From Piezodorus guildinii (taxonomy: Eukaryota; Arthropoda; Insecta; Hemiptera; Pentatomidae), in contig CM041295.1 of assembly GCA_023052935.1 (NCBI GenBank), positions 168,012,366-168,076,365 of the forward strand: 64,000 nt of DNA. The letters are read 5' to 3'. The position numbers and the translations under genes were made by a program. How positions within the stretch are numbered: position 1 is the stretch's first letter; every line of letters starts with the position of its first letter. Under the pieces are notes generated by a model. The model saw nothing but the letters and a program-made list of their open reading frames with translations, was not told the origin of the DNA and searched no databases. Of this stretch, positions 22,642-33,683 are shown in pieces.

Positions 22642-24230
22642 TTGATGACATCCTTCATTTCCGAAATCAAATCCCTTGTCATGCCCCTAATAACAATCCT
22701 TACGAATCTTGTATCAAATCTAACTCCTTATCTATTCTCCTATGGAATGCGAATGGTATTAGAACTCACACTGACGAGCTTACAGCCTTACTGCAAGACA
22801 AAAAAGTTGACGTTGCACTCATCCCATCACTTACACCCACTTCCCACCCACGATTTCCTACAAGCCACCTCTATTATAATCAAGACCTTTTCCCTTTCGC
22901 TCGTCATCAAAATTCTATTTCTAATACCCAATTTGGATCCTTCCTCAACGCATTGGGGAATCACTTTATTCTGGGTGCAGACTTAAACGCGAAGCTCCAA
23001 CAATGGGGTTCCAGGACCACAAATACTCGTGGACGGACATTGCAATCTGCACTCAACTCCAGACGCCTTAATCTCCTACCTCCCGATTCCCCTACCTACT
23101 GGCCAACAGATCCTAACCGTAATCCAGACAGACCCCGTCCGTAACTTGCCTTGATGAACTATCCTCTGACCATAGTCCACTGATCCTAAACGTATCCCTA
23201 ACACCAATTCCGAAACCTGTTCCACCGTCATTCATCAGAGGCCCCATCAACTGGAACCTCTTCCGCGAAATTATCACCAATAATATCGACCTCAGAGTGA
23301 CTCTCAAAACCCCCTCTGACCTTGATGATGCCGTATATTCTTTTACAATCTTGATTCAACAAGCTGCCTGGACTGCCTCCTTTTCCAAACATCCTTAATA
23401 ATTCCTTACAAAAACCATTTACCACAACACCTGACGGACCTCATCAACACCAAACGCCGAGCCAGAACATTATGGCAACGCACCCACCACCCAGAAGATC
23501 GCCGCTCTTATAACTTTTATTGTAGAAAATTAAGCGGGAGTTGGCGACCTTTCGTTCCCAATCCTACAATTCCTACCTCTCCTCTCTTTCGACTCGTGAC
23601 AATTCTCTGTGGAATGTCACGAAGAGAATCCTGAAAATGCACACGATCTCCTACCCTCTCCTGCGCGGTGATAGTTCCTGGGCTGCTTCTGACAAGGATA
23701 AAGCCCAGGAATTCACACAGCACCTTTCCAAAGATTTTACTCCTCATCCTGAGTTGAATCCAAACCATACTTCAACAGTTGAACAGTTCCTTACTTCACC
23801 AATACCACTCTCCTTACCTCCTAAAGCAGTTAATCCCTCTGAGGTCAAATATCTTCTTAAAAAGCTTCCTCTCCGTAAATCCCCTAGATATGATCTCCTC
23901 ACGCCTCAGATCTTAAGACAACTTCCACAGAAAGCCATTACATTCCTTACATATCTATATAACAATATCCTACGCACTAGCATACTACGCGCAGCATCCC
24001 TACAATCCTCCTCGAAGATTGAAACGGCAGTGGTCCCGCGACGTTTTGTAAACATTTATTCTAGAGTTCTGACACTGGTCAGATCCTCCACTCATGTACT
24101 GTATGTTAGTGGCTATTCCGTCCTAGCTCGGCCTCCACTGGCTTACACCAGTGAAGCGCTGAGTGAGAGGCGCTGGGATCTCTTGGATTCGGCTTCTCCC
24201 CCTACTTGTGGAGGGAGCAGCCGAGTCTAG
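22642..24230 (+). pseudogene. Jockey-like ORF2, internally deleted
   Basis: Recognisable pieces are the endonuclease motif 'HFILGADLNAKLQQWGSRTT' near 22959-23016, an 'SDHSP'-like site near 23163-23182 out of frame, and the RT entry region 'LLKKLPLRKSPRYDLLTPQI' near 23850-23915. The RT then stops after 'FLTYLYNNILR' at about 23975. The sequence jumps to one matching the ORF2 end of the intact relative ('cctcctcgaagattgaaacg' compared with 41625-41645). The catalytic YADD core is deleted. Multiple frameshifts upstream. Confidence 0.8.
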
Positions 24231-24596
24231 GGTCCCTTTAGCAGATTGTATATATTGTATATAGTTAAGTTTGCTTGTATGATTTTTATTTATTTCCCAA
24301 CTTGTATTTATCTCTACTACAGGTTGTTGTTTTGATTTGTTTGCTGTTGTTTTTTGTTTTTATTAATTGTTATTTTTTTGTACATATTTGAATTTATTTA
24401 TTTCCGATTTTATGTAATTTGACTTTATCATTATTTTCTGTATATATTGTATGAATGTGTACTACATCAATATTACTACTGTTCATTATGTAACAAATTG
24501 TAATATTTCTCAACAAATCAAAAAAAAAAAAAAAAATCGTCGGGTATGTGTATATTAATGGCCGAATAGTCGGTGTATGCGCTAAATCTAGCTCGT

Positions 24597-24760
24597 AAAC
24601 AAATAATCGAGCGGAATTGAAATTTCAGATTAAACGCCTGAGATGTTACAGCACCTTTTTCACTGAAATCGACCAACCAAAAAATCATGTTTGTATTGAG
24701 CATTTTGCACCTTTTTACGAATTTCTCGAGAATATTTTAACGGTTTTAATTAACTCTTTA
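24597..24760 (-). repeat. Module X fragment
   Basis: On the minus strand 'gattggtcgatttcagtgaa'-like text (24660-24680), 'ggtgctgtaacatctcagg' and 'tgaaatttcaattccgctcg' correspond to module X around 11390-11470. It is truncated by the adjacent LINE insertion. Confidence 0.4.
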
Positions 24761-24778
24761 TAAAAATTTTAAACTCTG

Positions 24779-24930
24779 GGGAGCGTCTAGTAGATAGAGC
24801 ATTATGCTGCTGCATGTTGGAACACCGGCAGAGGCACAATTATGGAAATCGTTCCGGTGCACATCCAGCAAGAGTACATGTATCTATAATTACTCAACCC
24901 AGACACATCATGGGTTGTAGAGTTAGACAT
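24779..24930 (+). mobile_element. SINE-2-like, decayed
   Basis: 'gcgtctagtagatagagcat' resembles the tRNA-like head of SINE-2, and 'gtgcacatccagcaagagta' resembles its body. The B-box is lost. Confidence 0.35.
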
Positions 24931-26039
24931 TTAAAAAATAATTAAACTCTGTGAGATGTATTATAAAATAAGCTTTAATTCGATTTAGGTTTTATTCTGA
25001 TTGAAGAAGTGCTAAAAGACGTAAATGCGATTTCGTAATATTTTTCTTTCATAAGTATCTTGTTTATTCGTTTGATGTCACTGCTAGGAATCATTAACGA
25101 GTATCTGACATAGCATATATTAAAATTAAATACCTTTCATTTTGTTGATTCGAAATAATGACATTCCTCGTATAAAAATTAATAAAGATTATTTAAGTTA
25201 TCAAGATTCATAAATTGATTATGAAGAAAGATATAGTTCTTTGCTGAATGTATTGTGTCCTTTTTAATAACCAGCCATGCTACAACTACTGGAGAGATTT
25301 TATATGTTTTTATTTCGTTTTATTTTTTTATGGCTGTAAAAGGTTACTGACCGACCTTGAGTTGCCATTATCATAAGTAAGTCTTGTTATTGATTTTTTC
25401 TCAAGTCTTTATGTATATTATTTATTTATAATATAGTTAATAGATACATACAAATACGAACAAATAATTAAGCCTCTCACCCAGTAGAGACGTGTTACTG
25501 ATTTATCTGCTTCTAATAGAAAGCTAATCCATCCCGTGTAATTAATTGGTCATAATTCTACAGCTGACTTGGTCAGTTCCATTTCGCAAGGCTCCTGTAA
25601 CGGAATAGCTTGAAATCCATGGAGGAAAAAGAATTGTATGCAAGAATTTCTCAAGCTTTAGCGAACTATGACGTAATGATGGGGTACAGCTCACATTGTT
25701 AATATTGATATTATTACCTTACCTCCTTCTAGCCCAAAGTAGCGTAACTGCAGTATGATAAGTTTAATACTGTTACAGCTTTGTGCCTTTTCAGTTTCAC
25801 ACATTTTGGATTCTGCAAAACATGACAAGGAGAAGTGGGCCTTGAAAATTAAATGCTATTATATACAATATCATTCTCCATCTTATATAATAATCCGTTT
25901 CCATCAATATTTTTAAATAACATTCGGTAGCAGTCGGTTATACGGGCCATATCCAATTAGTTATCGCAAAATTTCAGCAAGGTTATACCAACGAAAAATT
26001 GTATTTACTTAATAAACAAAACCTGATGCGCGCAACACA
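24931..26039. other. No recognised gene
   Basis: AT-rich sequence without recognisable ORF, repeat or RNA gene. Confidence 0.55.
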
Positions 26040-26785
26040 CGAATTTCACGTGGCCCCTTTGTTAAAATCAAATTGAGAATTTTCAAATATAGTTAGAGGT
26101 AACACAAGTTTAAGGAACTCATTACATTGAGTTTCGATAGCTACATGCGTTTTATTAAATGATCTATTATACAATAGTATTATCGACAACAGATTAGTTG
26201 ATTTCATCACTCTTCGTTAGCTTTTACAAGCTTGTGTATAAGATAATATTTTTTCTAAGATCTATAGCTTTCCAACGGTATTTTATACATCTATATTACT
26301 ATTCTTAAGCCCAAAAAATATTTACGATCATTTCTCCCTTAGTTAGATATCGAATTCGTTCAACTTATATGTTTACCAACTTTTTATCCGTGCTAACATG
26401 GTTATTTTTATGGATATGGTTAAATTTTTCGAATCTACAAAATTAATGGAAGTTTAGAGGAAGAAAAATTAAAATATCGGCATTTCAGCCCTGTCAGATT
26501 ATTTCAATTAGAATTTATCCCATATGATATTAAAGCCTAATTAATTTTATATCTATATAGCGAGTTTAATCAAAATCGTTAGGACCAATTTTTATTTAAA
26601 AAGTTGAAGTGACATCTAGGGCGTATGGTTGTCTCAAATATGAAATTTTAGATTTGTACGACTTATCGTTTTTTGTGCTAGACTTACCACACACACACAG
26701 ACGTTTTGAAAACTGGAATTCGAAAATTTTCACAACCGCAATAATTTCCCTAACTCTATATTATATATATATATAGGTAAGTGAA
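26040..26785 (+). repeat. Module X, longest copy
   Basis: This copy spans both halves of module X. The 5' half (26220-26580) contains 'gcttttacaagcttgtgtat' (near 26220), 'tttccaacggtattttatac' and 'ccctgtcagattatttcaat'. The 3' half (26590-26785) contains 'agacttaccacacacacaca', 'tcgaaaattttcacaaccgc' and 'ataggtaagtgaa'. It shows the order shared by the other copies. Confidence 0.6.
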
Positions 26786-27474
26786 AGGAATACAAAATGA
26801 TAATATAGTTATAAGAATATCTTAAATAGAAATTTTTTTTTTCTTTGTCGTACAAGGCTAACCACGATTGATCGTTTAGGAGTTGGAGAAATAATTGGTG
26901 TTCGAATTTAGTTAAGGATGATACTTTACAAAGGGAGTTTTATAGATTTTTCCCGTGAAAACGAACAATTCATAAGAAACGATCAAACATCTTGTGCAGT
27001 ATGATGGAATGTACACAATTCTTTTCTAGAATCTTTAAGAAAATGGACTGACAGAATATGTGTCAAGATTAGGAACTAGGTTGTATACTGTTGTTGACGT
27101 GAAGATATAGGGTAGACGAGCCGTATCAAACCACCTGTAGTGTGACAACCGTCCCCAGCCCCCACCCGTCCCTATGTTTGGGCGCCGTTATCCCAGCAAT
27201 GGAAAACGGTCTTCATTAGCTCCGCTAGGAATCTCATTCAATCCCGGTCTTTCGGCTATATCCATACCATTAACCTTTCGTTTCATTGGATGAATCGCCC
27301 TCATGAAGTAGAAAGTTTTAACAACCTTTCTCATCTCCACACAAGGGGACTCGTACAATGTGTTGTTTGGGGCTGAAAAGACGATTCATATTTGCTGCAT
27401 AAACATGTTTCAAAAGTTTTCTATAAGAAGTTATAAGAAATAATCCTAATTTTAAATTACAAAGATTATAGAAG
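26786..27474. other. No recognised gene
   Basis: A GC-richer patch at about 27120-27260 is embedded in AT-rich DNA. No coding frame or known repeat is recognised. Confidence 0.5.
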
Positions 27475-27800
27475 CAACGTGGTTTAGTTTTTAGAGCAAT
27501 AGATTACTGCTATCCGGATTCGGAATAAGAACATCGGCTTTAACATAATAATAATAATAATAATAATAATAACAGGTCTACCGAACCCGATGCCATCAAA
27601 TACTGTATATACAAATTCGTGCAATGCTCACCGTTCAAGCCCAAGCCTCCTTTAACATAAGAATTATGAATTCTGTTATTTAGTCCGTGGCGTGCCTTTA
27701 GGGTAGGAAGAACCTCCTAAGGCACACCCAGCATTTATATAATGCGCACACGATAAAATAACAAACCCGTATCCCTACAGCCTTTGAAGGATTTTGGGTT
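27475..27800 (+). mobile_element. SINE-2-like, decayed, with (ATA)n
   Basis: 'gtggtttagtttttagagca' and 'atagattactgctatccgga' resemble the SINE-2 head. After an ATA repeat at 27547-27572 and unique sequence, the body 'taaggcacacccagcattta' (near 27718) and 'gcctttgaaggattttgg' follow. The same last block recurs at 30410-30480. Confidence 0.45.
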
Positions 27801-27828
27801 CAGTACACACACATATAAATATAAATAA

Positions 27829-27832
<4 letters not shown>

Positions 27833-27872
<40 letters not shown>
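27833..27872. repeat. (TA)n microsatellite
   Basis: TA run next to the left arm of the palindrome; a second TA run follows the right arm at about 28258-28292. Confidence 0.95.
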
Positions 27873-27873
<1 letters not shown>

Positions 27874-27904
27874 AGAAATTAATTCATCGACCCTTTTTTT
27901 ATAT

Positions 27905-28254
27905 TATAATTTTGTTTTAAATAATTCGGGTTTTGGGCCATTAAACCAATACTCCTTCTTAATTTTCTTTATTTTGACGTTTCGATCCTCCGTCCATGAA
28001 TACACATAGGATCCTTTTCACTGCAACAAAGAATTTTATTGAGCACCGGCACACCACTCAGGCTAACACAGGGCACTGAGATCCCAGTGCCCTGTGTTAG
28101 CCTGAGTGGTGTGCCGGTGCTCAATAAAATTCTTTGTTGCAGTGAAAAGGATCCTATGTGTATTCATGGACGGAGGATCGAAACGTCAAAATAAAGAAAA
28201 TTAAGAAGGAGTATTGGTTTAATGGCCCAAAACCCGAATTATTTAAAACAAAAT

Positions 28255-28258
<4 letters not shown>
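27905..28258. repeat. 354-bp near-perfect palindrome containing two hammerhead-like cores
   Basis: The left arm 27905-28081 and right arm 28082-28258 are reverse complements with essentially no spacer. I found one mismatch pair close to the centre (28079/28084). Each arm carries the same Penelope-type terminus: GATCC…GGATC as stem II followed by 'gaaacgtc' (plus strand 28142-28187, minus strand 27976-28021). TA microsatellites flank both arms. There is no ORF. The arrangement fits a head-to-head pair of element ends or a fold-back duplication. Confidence 0.9.
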
Positions 28259-28294
<36 letters not shown>

Positions 28295-28299
28295 CTGCT

Positions 28300-28530
28300 A
28301 TTTTGAAGCCAACGGCCTTGTAATAAGGTATGATTAAGCCTAGACCACACTCAGCCCCCTATTATGAAGTACCCACTTTATAGAAACTGGATGTCCCAGG
28401 AGGGTCTCTATACCCCAGGCTCGCTCCAAAGCGACTGAATAATTATTCTGCCACAGCCGGAATTTGAACCAGGGACATAGAGAACAGTAGACTTAGTGTT
28501 CTATTCATTTGATCACGCCGCTCTATAACC
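28300..28530 (-). mobile_element. SINE-2, minus-strand copy
   Basis: The minus strand reads 'agcggcgtgatcaaatgaat', 'agaacactaagtctactgtt', a B-box-like 'ggttcaaattcc', 'ggctgtggcagaataattat' and 'ctataaagtgggtact'. These align in order to 20058-20260. Confidence 0.65.
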
Positions 28531-28539
28531 TTAAACCGC

Positions 28540-28640
28540 TCTGTAACCTAAAGCCTGGAGGCTGACGCTATTTCGACTAAATCCCCCTTGCTCGGCCGTT
28601 AGCCGAGGAACGGTACGAATTTCTACATTTACTAAACCTG
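28540..28640 (+). mobile_element. SINE-2, 3' fragment
   Basis: 'gcctggaggctgacgctatt', 'cggccgttagccgaggaacg' and 'gtacgaatttctacattta' match the 3' body of SINE-2. It lies tail-outward from the preceding minus-strand copy. Confidence 0.55.
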
Positions 28641-28894
28641 AAAATATGTTGTAGGGTTTTTTTTTTCTAGTCACTAAGAAAATATGGCAGCAATGGTATT
28701 TTGACTTTTTAATTTATCATTTTTGGACTTAAAAAAGGTTCCTCTACAACAATAAAAAAATAATATTAAAATGATAAAAAACTACTAAATTATCATCCTC
28801 AAGCAACCCTGAATTTTCATTAAAAAACTATTTCCAAAATAATGAATATCAAAATTGATCATTCTGAAATCCAGAAGGAAGTTGGATGTCAATA

Positions 28895-29080
28895 AAAAAA
28901 ATTATGAAATGGTTTTGACTACTTATCACATTGCTGACGTTTTGACCCACATTGTAAGTCTTCATCAGGGCTCCTAAAGAAAATACTGTATCTATAGGTG
29001 ACCTAATGAAGACCTAAAATGTGGGTCGAAACGTTAGCAAGGGGACAGATATTTAAGACTATTTCATCACAGCCATGCGG
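28895..29080. repeat. Imperfect inverted repeat with two hammerhead-like cores
   Basis: The minus strand at 28933-28969 reads 'cctgatgaagacttacaatg' then 'tgggtcaaaacgtcagc'. The plus strand at 29002-29038 reads 'cctaatgaagacctaaaatg' then 'tgggtcgaaacgttagc'. Both show CUNAUGA, a GAC(C)/(G)GUC stem II and a GAAAC-like box, the layout of Penelope-like element hammerheads. The arms are diverged, unlike the 27.9-28.3 kb palindrome. Confidence 0.6.
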
Positions 29081-30054
29081 ACTATCTTTCTTCTGAATTT
29101 CTAAAATAATTTAGTGATCCATGGTTTCACGCCTTTTCTCCTAAATGTCCGTTTAGTATAGTATTCGTGTAACGCGAAAACCTCATGAATGGCCTATTCG
29201 TTTATTTATGGTGTCCAATGTCCCTTCCCTTTTCTATAAAGCATTGTTATATTTTTCTGACCTTCGCCTCTCCCTAATATTTCTCAACTCCTGGCGCCTG
29301 TTCTTAAACGCAAGAATATCGCATACTGTCATGTTGCTACCATTAGTTTAAAAGCTAAACACGTCTGACTTTGTTGTAAGTATAATAAGTTGATGCATAA
29401 TATTTCTAATCACCTTCAATGATTGAGTTTAATGATCGGCTAAACTAATGGGTAAATCCAGCTAATCAGAATTAATTGTTTGCAAATTCTAAACACCGCA
29501 TCAAATAATGACACTAATTGTAAATATGCAAGCACAGCGAAACCGCATTACCTGCCAAAAAACAGCTAAGCAAATATAATTCTTTATTTCAACATAAAGA
29601 ATTATAATATTTTTATACATCCCCCTACCTATTAAAAATCACTCTTCCTCATTGCTTATAGGTAATTATGTGTACCAATCTATTGTACTAAATTGAATAC
29701 CTTATTTAATGTAGGAAAGATATTTTATTTTGGCCTATCCTAGGTATTACTCCTGTTTTACATGAAATGTATTCTTATTGATCCACATGAAATTTTATAT
29801 AATAGTGTGTTATGTATTGACGATACTGAGCGGAGTAAGTTCATTATTAAATAATTTTAGTATTAATTAAATAAATAATAATAAGCTTTGTCTGCAAAAG
29901 TTCAAAATGCGTCTAAAATAAAAATAGAGTAAGTTTAACATCTGTGTATTAGTTATGTTTGATAATAATTGCTCTAATTGAAACCTGTTTAATTCAATCT
30001 TCTCCTGCATCCCACCTATTACAATTGGTAAACACGACACCGTTGGAAAAGAAC
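29081..30054. other. No confident gene
   Basis: AT-rich. A minus-strand segment near 29225-29335 reads MTVCDILAFKNRRQEL and a basic stretch before a stop; it is about 33 codons and unrecognised. A 72-codon minus-strand ORF at 29867-30085 is also unrecognised. Confidence 0.4.
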
Positions 30055-30310
30055 TCCAATGGTTCCAAATAGTCCTTAAATACATTAAATATATTCAATA
30101 ATGTGAAATTAGCCTTAGAAAAGCAGCCGGTCAAAAACATAGCATTTAAAATGGCATCCCTTTGTGGGGAAAGACCCCACCACCTTTAGATTAGAAATTC
30201 AATGGTTCCAAAAAGTTTAGTCCTTAAATATATTAATTAATCTACTTTTCGAAGCAAACGCTGCCTAAAAAATGCAGCAGGTCAAAAACATAGAAAGTGG
30301 TGTCCGAAAG
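30055..30310. repeat. Local direct duplication (about 110 bp, diverged)
   Basis: 'ccaatggttccaaatagtcc' with 'gcagccggtcaaaaacatag' (30055-30148) recurs as 'tcaatggttccaaaaagttt' with 'gcagcaggtcaaaaacatag' (30200-30295). Spacing and order are conserved, so this is an old tandem duplication of unknown origin. Confidence 0.6.
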
Positions 30311-30409
30311 TTTAGGGGGGATTTTTGTTAGAGGGAGAGCAAGTATATTGAAAATATAAGTGATTTTTCAAAATATATATCCATGCTATGCCTTATTTTA
30401 TCTTTTTAC

Positions 30410-30480
30410 TTTGCACACCCAGCATCTATATAGTGCGCACCAGATAATAAAACAAACCTGTATCCCTTCAACCTTTGAAG
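30410..30480 (+). mobile_element. SINE-2-like body fragment
   Basis: 'gcacacccagcatctatata' and 'cctttgaagggtcttg' match 27718-27790, the decayed SINE-2 body. The head is absent. Confidence 0.4.
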
Positions 30481-30523
30481 GGTCTTGTCTATATATATAT
30501 ATTGTTATATATATATAAATTTA

Positions 30524-30603
30524 AATTTTTTTTTTATTTGGAAGGAGGTGTGGTCGACGCCTATGTTAGTACTTCTGCAAATACCAATACTTAAAACAAG
30601 ATT

Positions 30604-30663
<60 letters not shown>

Positions 30664-30770
30664 AATTTTTTTTTTTTTATTTGGGGGGGAGGAGGTGTGG
30701 TCGACGCCCATGTTAGTACTTCTGCAAATACCAATACTTTATCAAACCAATATTGATAATCCACAGAGTT
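30524..30770. repeat. Direct duplication of about 75 bp around a long (TA)n
   Basis: 'gaggtgtggtcgacgcctat' and 'acttctgcaaataccaatac' at 30543-30594 recur at 30690-30740 with one or two changes. An ATAT run at about 30606-30660 separates them. Each copy is preceded by a poly-T tract. Slippage or unequal exchange at the TA repeat could produce this. Confidence 0.85.
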
Positions 30771-31074
30771 TTTTAAGAAATATTTCATGTGTGACTTATT
30801 CAGCTTTGGCGGATTCCTAGCAATCGTATTCGATAGAAGTATTACGTGTCTATCATCAGAACATTACTCATATTCAGAGTCACGAATTAAAGAAGTTTAT
30901 CCCAATTCCTCCTTAGACAACTATACTGGTTTAAATGATATAAGTATTCTTAAACAAAGTGAAAAATGTAGTCATCAAAAAGAAATGAGTAGACCAATTT
31001 TTTTCCTATGTATTTTCACATTCTTCACTTTGTAGAAGACATAAACGGCGTTGATGGAGCTGATTACTAAACAA
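30771..31074. other. Unrecognised 82-codon ORF
   Basis: A plus-strand ORF at 30787-31035 starts MCDLFSFGGFLAIVFDRSIT. It has ordinary composition and no visible domain. I cannot tell an exon fragment from a chance ORF. Confidence 0.2.
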
Positions 31075-31262
31075 ATATTGGGTTGTAAAATTTCTTTCGT
31101 TTTTCAATATTTCAATTTAATTCCCTCTGGGTTTATAAAATCAATTATGCTTGGTCAATAATGATTACATATTCCAAAAAAGGATTAGTTAAGGTGCTTA
31201 TATGCATCAGATTCAACCGAGATTCCTTATCTTTAAGTGCTATTTCGCTTGCTTAAAATAGT
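31075..31262 (+). mobile_element. Mariner-derived left-end fragment
   Basis: 'atattgggttgtaaaatttc' at the start and 'attcaaccgagattccttat' near 31209 match the left 140 bp of the deleted mariner at 3231-3370. The transposase pieces and right end are missing. Confidence 0.6.
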
Positions 31263-31606
31263 TTTGTGCGGGAAGAGAGTCTCTACCCTCATAGACCTAC
31301 TTTTCCTCTTATTTATGTCTGATAACCCTGCAAGGTCATTGAAAAGAAGATGGCTTCAGTACATACCAACTTGAAATATTCATCGAAGTGCTATACATTT
31401 TAAAGTTTACATACACTTTTTGTATTTACTTAATACAGTAGTAAATTAAAAAAAAGTAATAAATAAATTAATTATTAGGGGACTATGACCTATAAGAATA
31501 AAAATATTCATCAGTAGATAGTAATATATATGTCTCGCCGAGAAACCAATAAAATTAATTTTTATTCACAGTTGTACAAATAAAAAAAAAAATATATATA
31601 ATTTAC

Positions 31607-31608
31607 AA

Positions 31609-31645
<37 letters not shown>

Positions 31646-31655
31646 TACACACACG
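31607..31655. repeat. (AC)n microsatellite, 5' flank of the R1-clade LINE
   Basis: A CA-dinucleotide run of about 33 bp continues into imperfect 'acatacacacacgcgc'. A matching CA-rich run lies at 41886-41920, on the other side of the whole LINE complex, so the LINE split one microsatellite. Confidence 0.9.
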
Positions 31656-31660
31656 CGCAA

Positions 31661-33543
31661 TTGAAGGGCAGCTCTACGAGATCGCCAACGTGTCCTGTGG
31701 CTGTGCAGAAAATCGTTTTCTCTTTTTCCTGAACAAGAAGAACGTAAGGATCCAGGGCAGGTGCAGCCATTTGACGCACCATCCGTAACTGCTGAGGAGC
31801 TAAAGGATGTCTGCTCCACCCTTCATACTGGTAAAGCCCCAGGTTAGGATGGCATTCCGAACGTGGCACTAAAGGTGGCAATGGAGACCAAGCCGGAACT
31901 TTTTCAGGAAGTCTTCAGTTCCTGTTTAAGTGAGGGATCCTTTCCGCGACCATGGAAAAGGCAGCGCCTTGTACTGGTTCCAAAAGGCAAAGGAAACCCC
32001 TCGGAACCCTCAGCATATAGACCAATATGTCTGCTGGACACAACCGGCAAGGTCCTAGAGAAAATAATAGCCAGCAGAATACAAGAGATCACCGAAGGAG
32101 TAGAGGGCTTATCGAACAATCAATTTGGCTTCAGAAAAGCGAGATCCACGCTGGACCCAATTACCATGGTGATTGAAACTGCCCAGAAAGCTATTGCGGG
32201 GAAGAGGTGGAGAAGAGGTGCGAAATATAATTGTGCCGTCGTCACATTAGATGTGAGAAACGCGTTTAACACGGCAAGATGGAACTGCATTCTTAGTGAT
32301 CTGCAGAAAATGGGCGTTCCCATGTACCTCAGGAGCATTATCAAAAATTATTTCGCAGACAGGATCCTGATATGCTCAACAGAGGACGGCCCAAAGACGT
32401 TCAGGGTGAATGGTGGAGTACCCCAGGGATCAGTACTGGGGCCTCTATTGTGGAATATCCTGTATGACGGAGTTCTTAGGCTTAACCTGCCAGAAGGTGC
32501 CAAGATCATAGGTTTTGCTGATGATGTCGCAGTCGTAATATAAAGACGAAGTAACCTTGAAGGCAAACCAGAGTATCTCTCTGATCCGTGATTAGCTGAC
32601 ATCGGTCGGGCTCCAACTGGCAGAAAGGAAAACGGAGGCCCTTCTAATAAGTAGCCGTAAAAGGAGAGAAGAAATAATCCTGAGAGTGGGCAGGCAAGAG
32701 ATACGGTTCCAGCCCTCACTGAGATATCTTGGGGTTATAATTGACGAAAGGCTTAAATTCAAGGAGCATATCCAAAAAGTATGCATCAAAGCAGCAGGAA
32801 TGACCACAGCTCTAGCCCGATTGATGCCCAACGTAGGAGGACCTAGAAGTAGTCGGAGACTATTAATGTCGAGCGTCGTCTCATCCACTTTTTTATACGC
32901 AGCCCCAATATGGAATAATGCCCTAGACACACTTACTTACAGGAGACCCATTGTGTCAGTTTATAGCCGAAGCGTTCTGAGGGTGATAAGTGCATTTCGC
33001 ACAGTATCCTACGAAGCTGCATGTGTGGTGGCCAGGATGCCACCCATTGAACTGCTGTCAGAGGAAAGGCAACGTACGTATAAAAGTGTTGTCCACATTC
33101 CTAGAACCGAAGAGAGGAAACAGACAGTCCAAAAGTGGCAGCGACTCTGGGATTTGACAGCGACCGGAAGGTGGACCCATAGGCTGGTACCTTGCATCCA
33201 AACCTGGGTGGATAGAAGCCACGGGGAAGTGGACTACTACCTGACCCAAATGCTCACTGGACATGGCTGCTTCAGAGCCTACCAATTACGGTTTAAGTTG
33301 GACAATACAGCAGAATGTCCAAGATGCCCAACAATAGATGAGACTGTAGAACACGTATTCTTCTGCTGTCCTCGCTTTCAAGTAGAGAGGGAAGAATTTC
33401 AAGAAATATGCAGATCAGAAGCTACACCTGACAACATCGTCAACCTCATGCTACTTTCTCAGGAGAACTAGATGGCGGGCCAACGTCTGGCTGCGGACGT
33501 CATCAAGAAATTGAGAATGGAAGAGAAGGAGAGGCGTGCCTAG
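31661..33543 (+). pseudogene. R1-clade LINE ORF2 (RT and C-terminal zinc finger), 5'-truncated
   Basis: RT motifs in order are 'YRPICLLDTTGKVLEKI', 'VVTLDVRNAFNTARWN', 'GGVPQGSVLGPLLWNILYDG' and 'IIGFADDVAVVI' with the catalytic Asp pair. This pattern, with FADD and the LWN-x-x-YDG box, is typical of R1/TRAS/Waldo-type LINEs. After a frameshift between 32543 and about 32600 the thumb follows ('LRYLGVIIDERLKFKEHI'), then a C-x2-C…H-x4-C zinc segment, 'CPRCPTIDETVEHVFFCC'. Further defects are a TAG at 31845-31847 and a TAG at 33469-33471, after which the frame stays open to 33543. The endonuclease is missing. A 3' UTR continues to 33683 and resumes after the nested Jockey at 41840-41885. Confidence 0.88.
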
Positions 33544-33683
33544 AAATATAGGGTAAGGCGCCTAACAACGGGGCGGCACACTCCTCCACGATGTAATGCC
33601 TAACGGTGGTCCCGTGGAGGGTGAGAAACAGGTGTAGGGAGGTTGGTTTTAGTGGGTAGAAATCCCACACACGGATAGGTACG
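33544..33683 (+). other. R1-clade LINE 3' UTR, upstream part
   Basis: Non-coding, GC-richer than the window average. It ends in 'acggataggtacg' (33671-33683), which is repeated at 41827-41839 on the other side of the Jockey insertion. The remaining 3' UTR there runs into the CA repeat. Confidence 0.6.

Larger units (their letters stand above)
21351..24535 (+). mobile_element. Decayed Jockey-like LINE with 10-bp target-site duplication
   Basis: The direct repeat 'atcgtcgggt' lies at 21341-21350 and again at 24536-24545, immediately after the poly-A at about 24519-24535. This defines the insertion limits. Between them are a 5' UTR with a poly-pyrimidine stretch, a broken ORF1, a broken ORF2 missing most of the RT, and a long 3' UTR. 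The family is a diverged relative of the element at 33684-41826. Confidence 0.85.
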
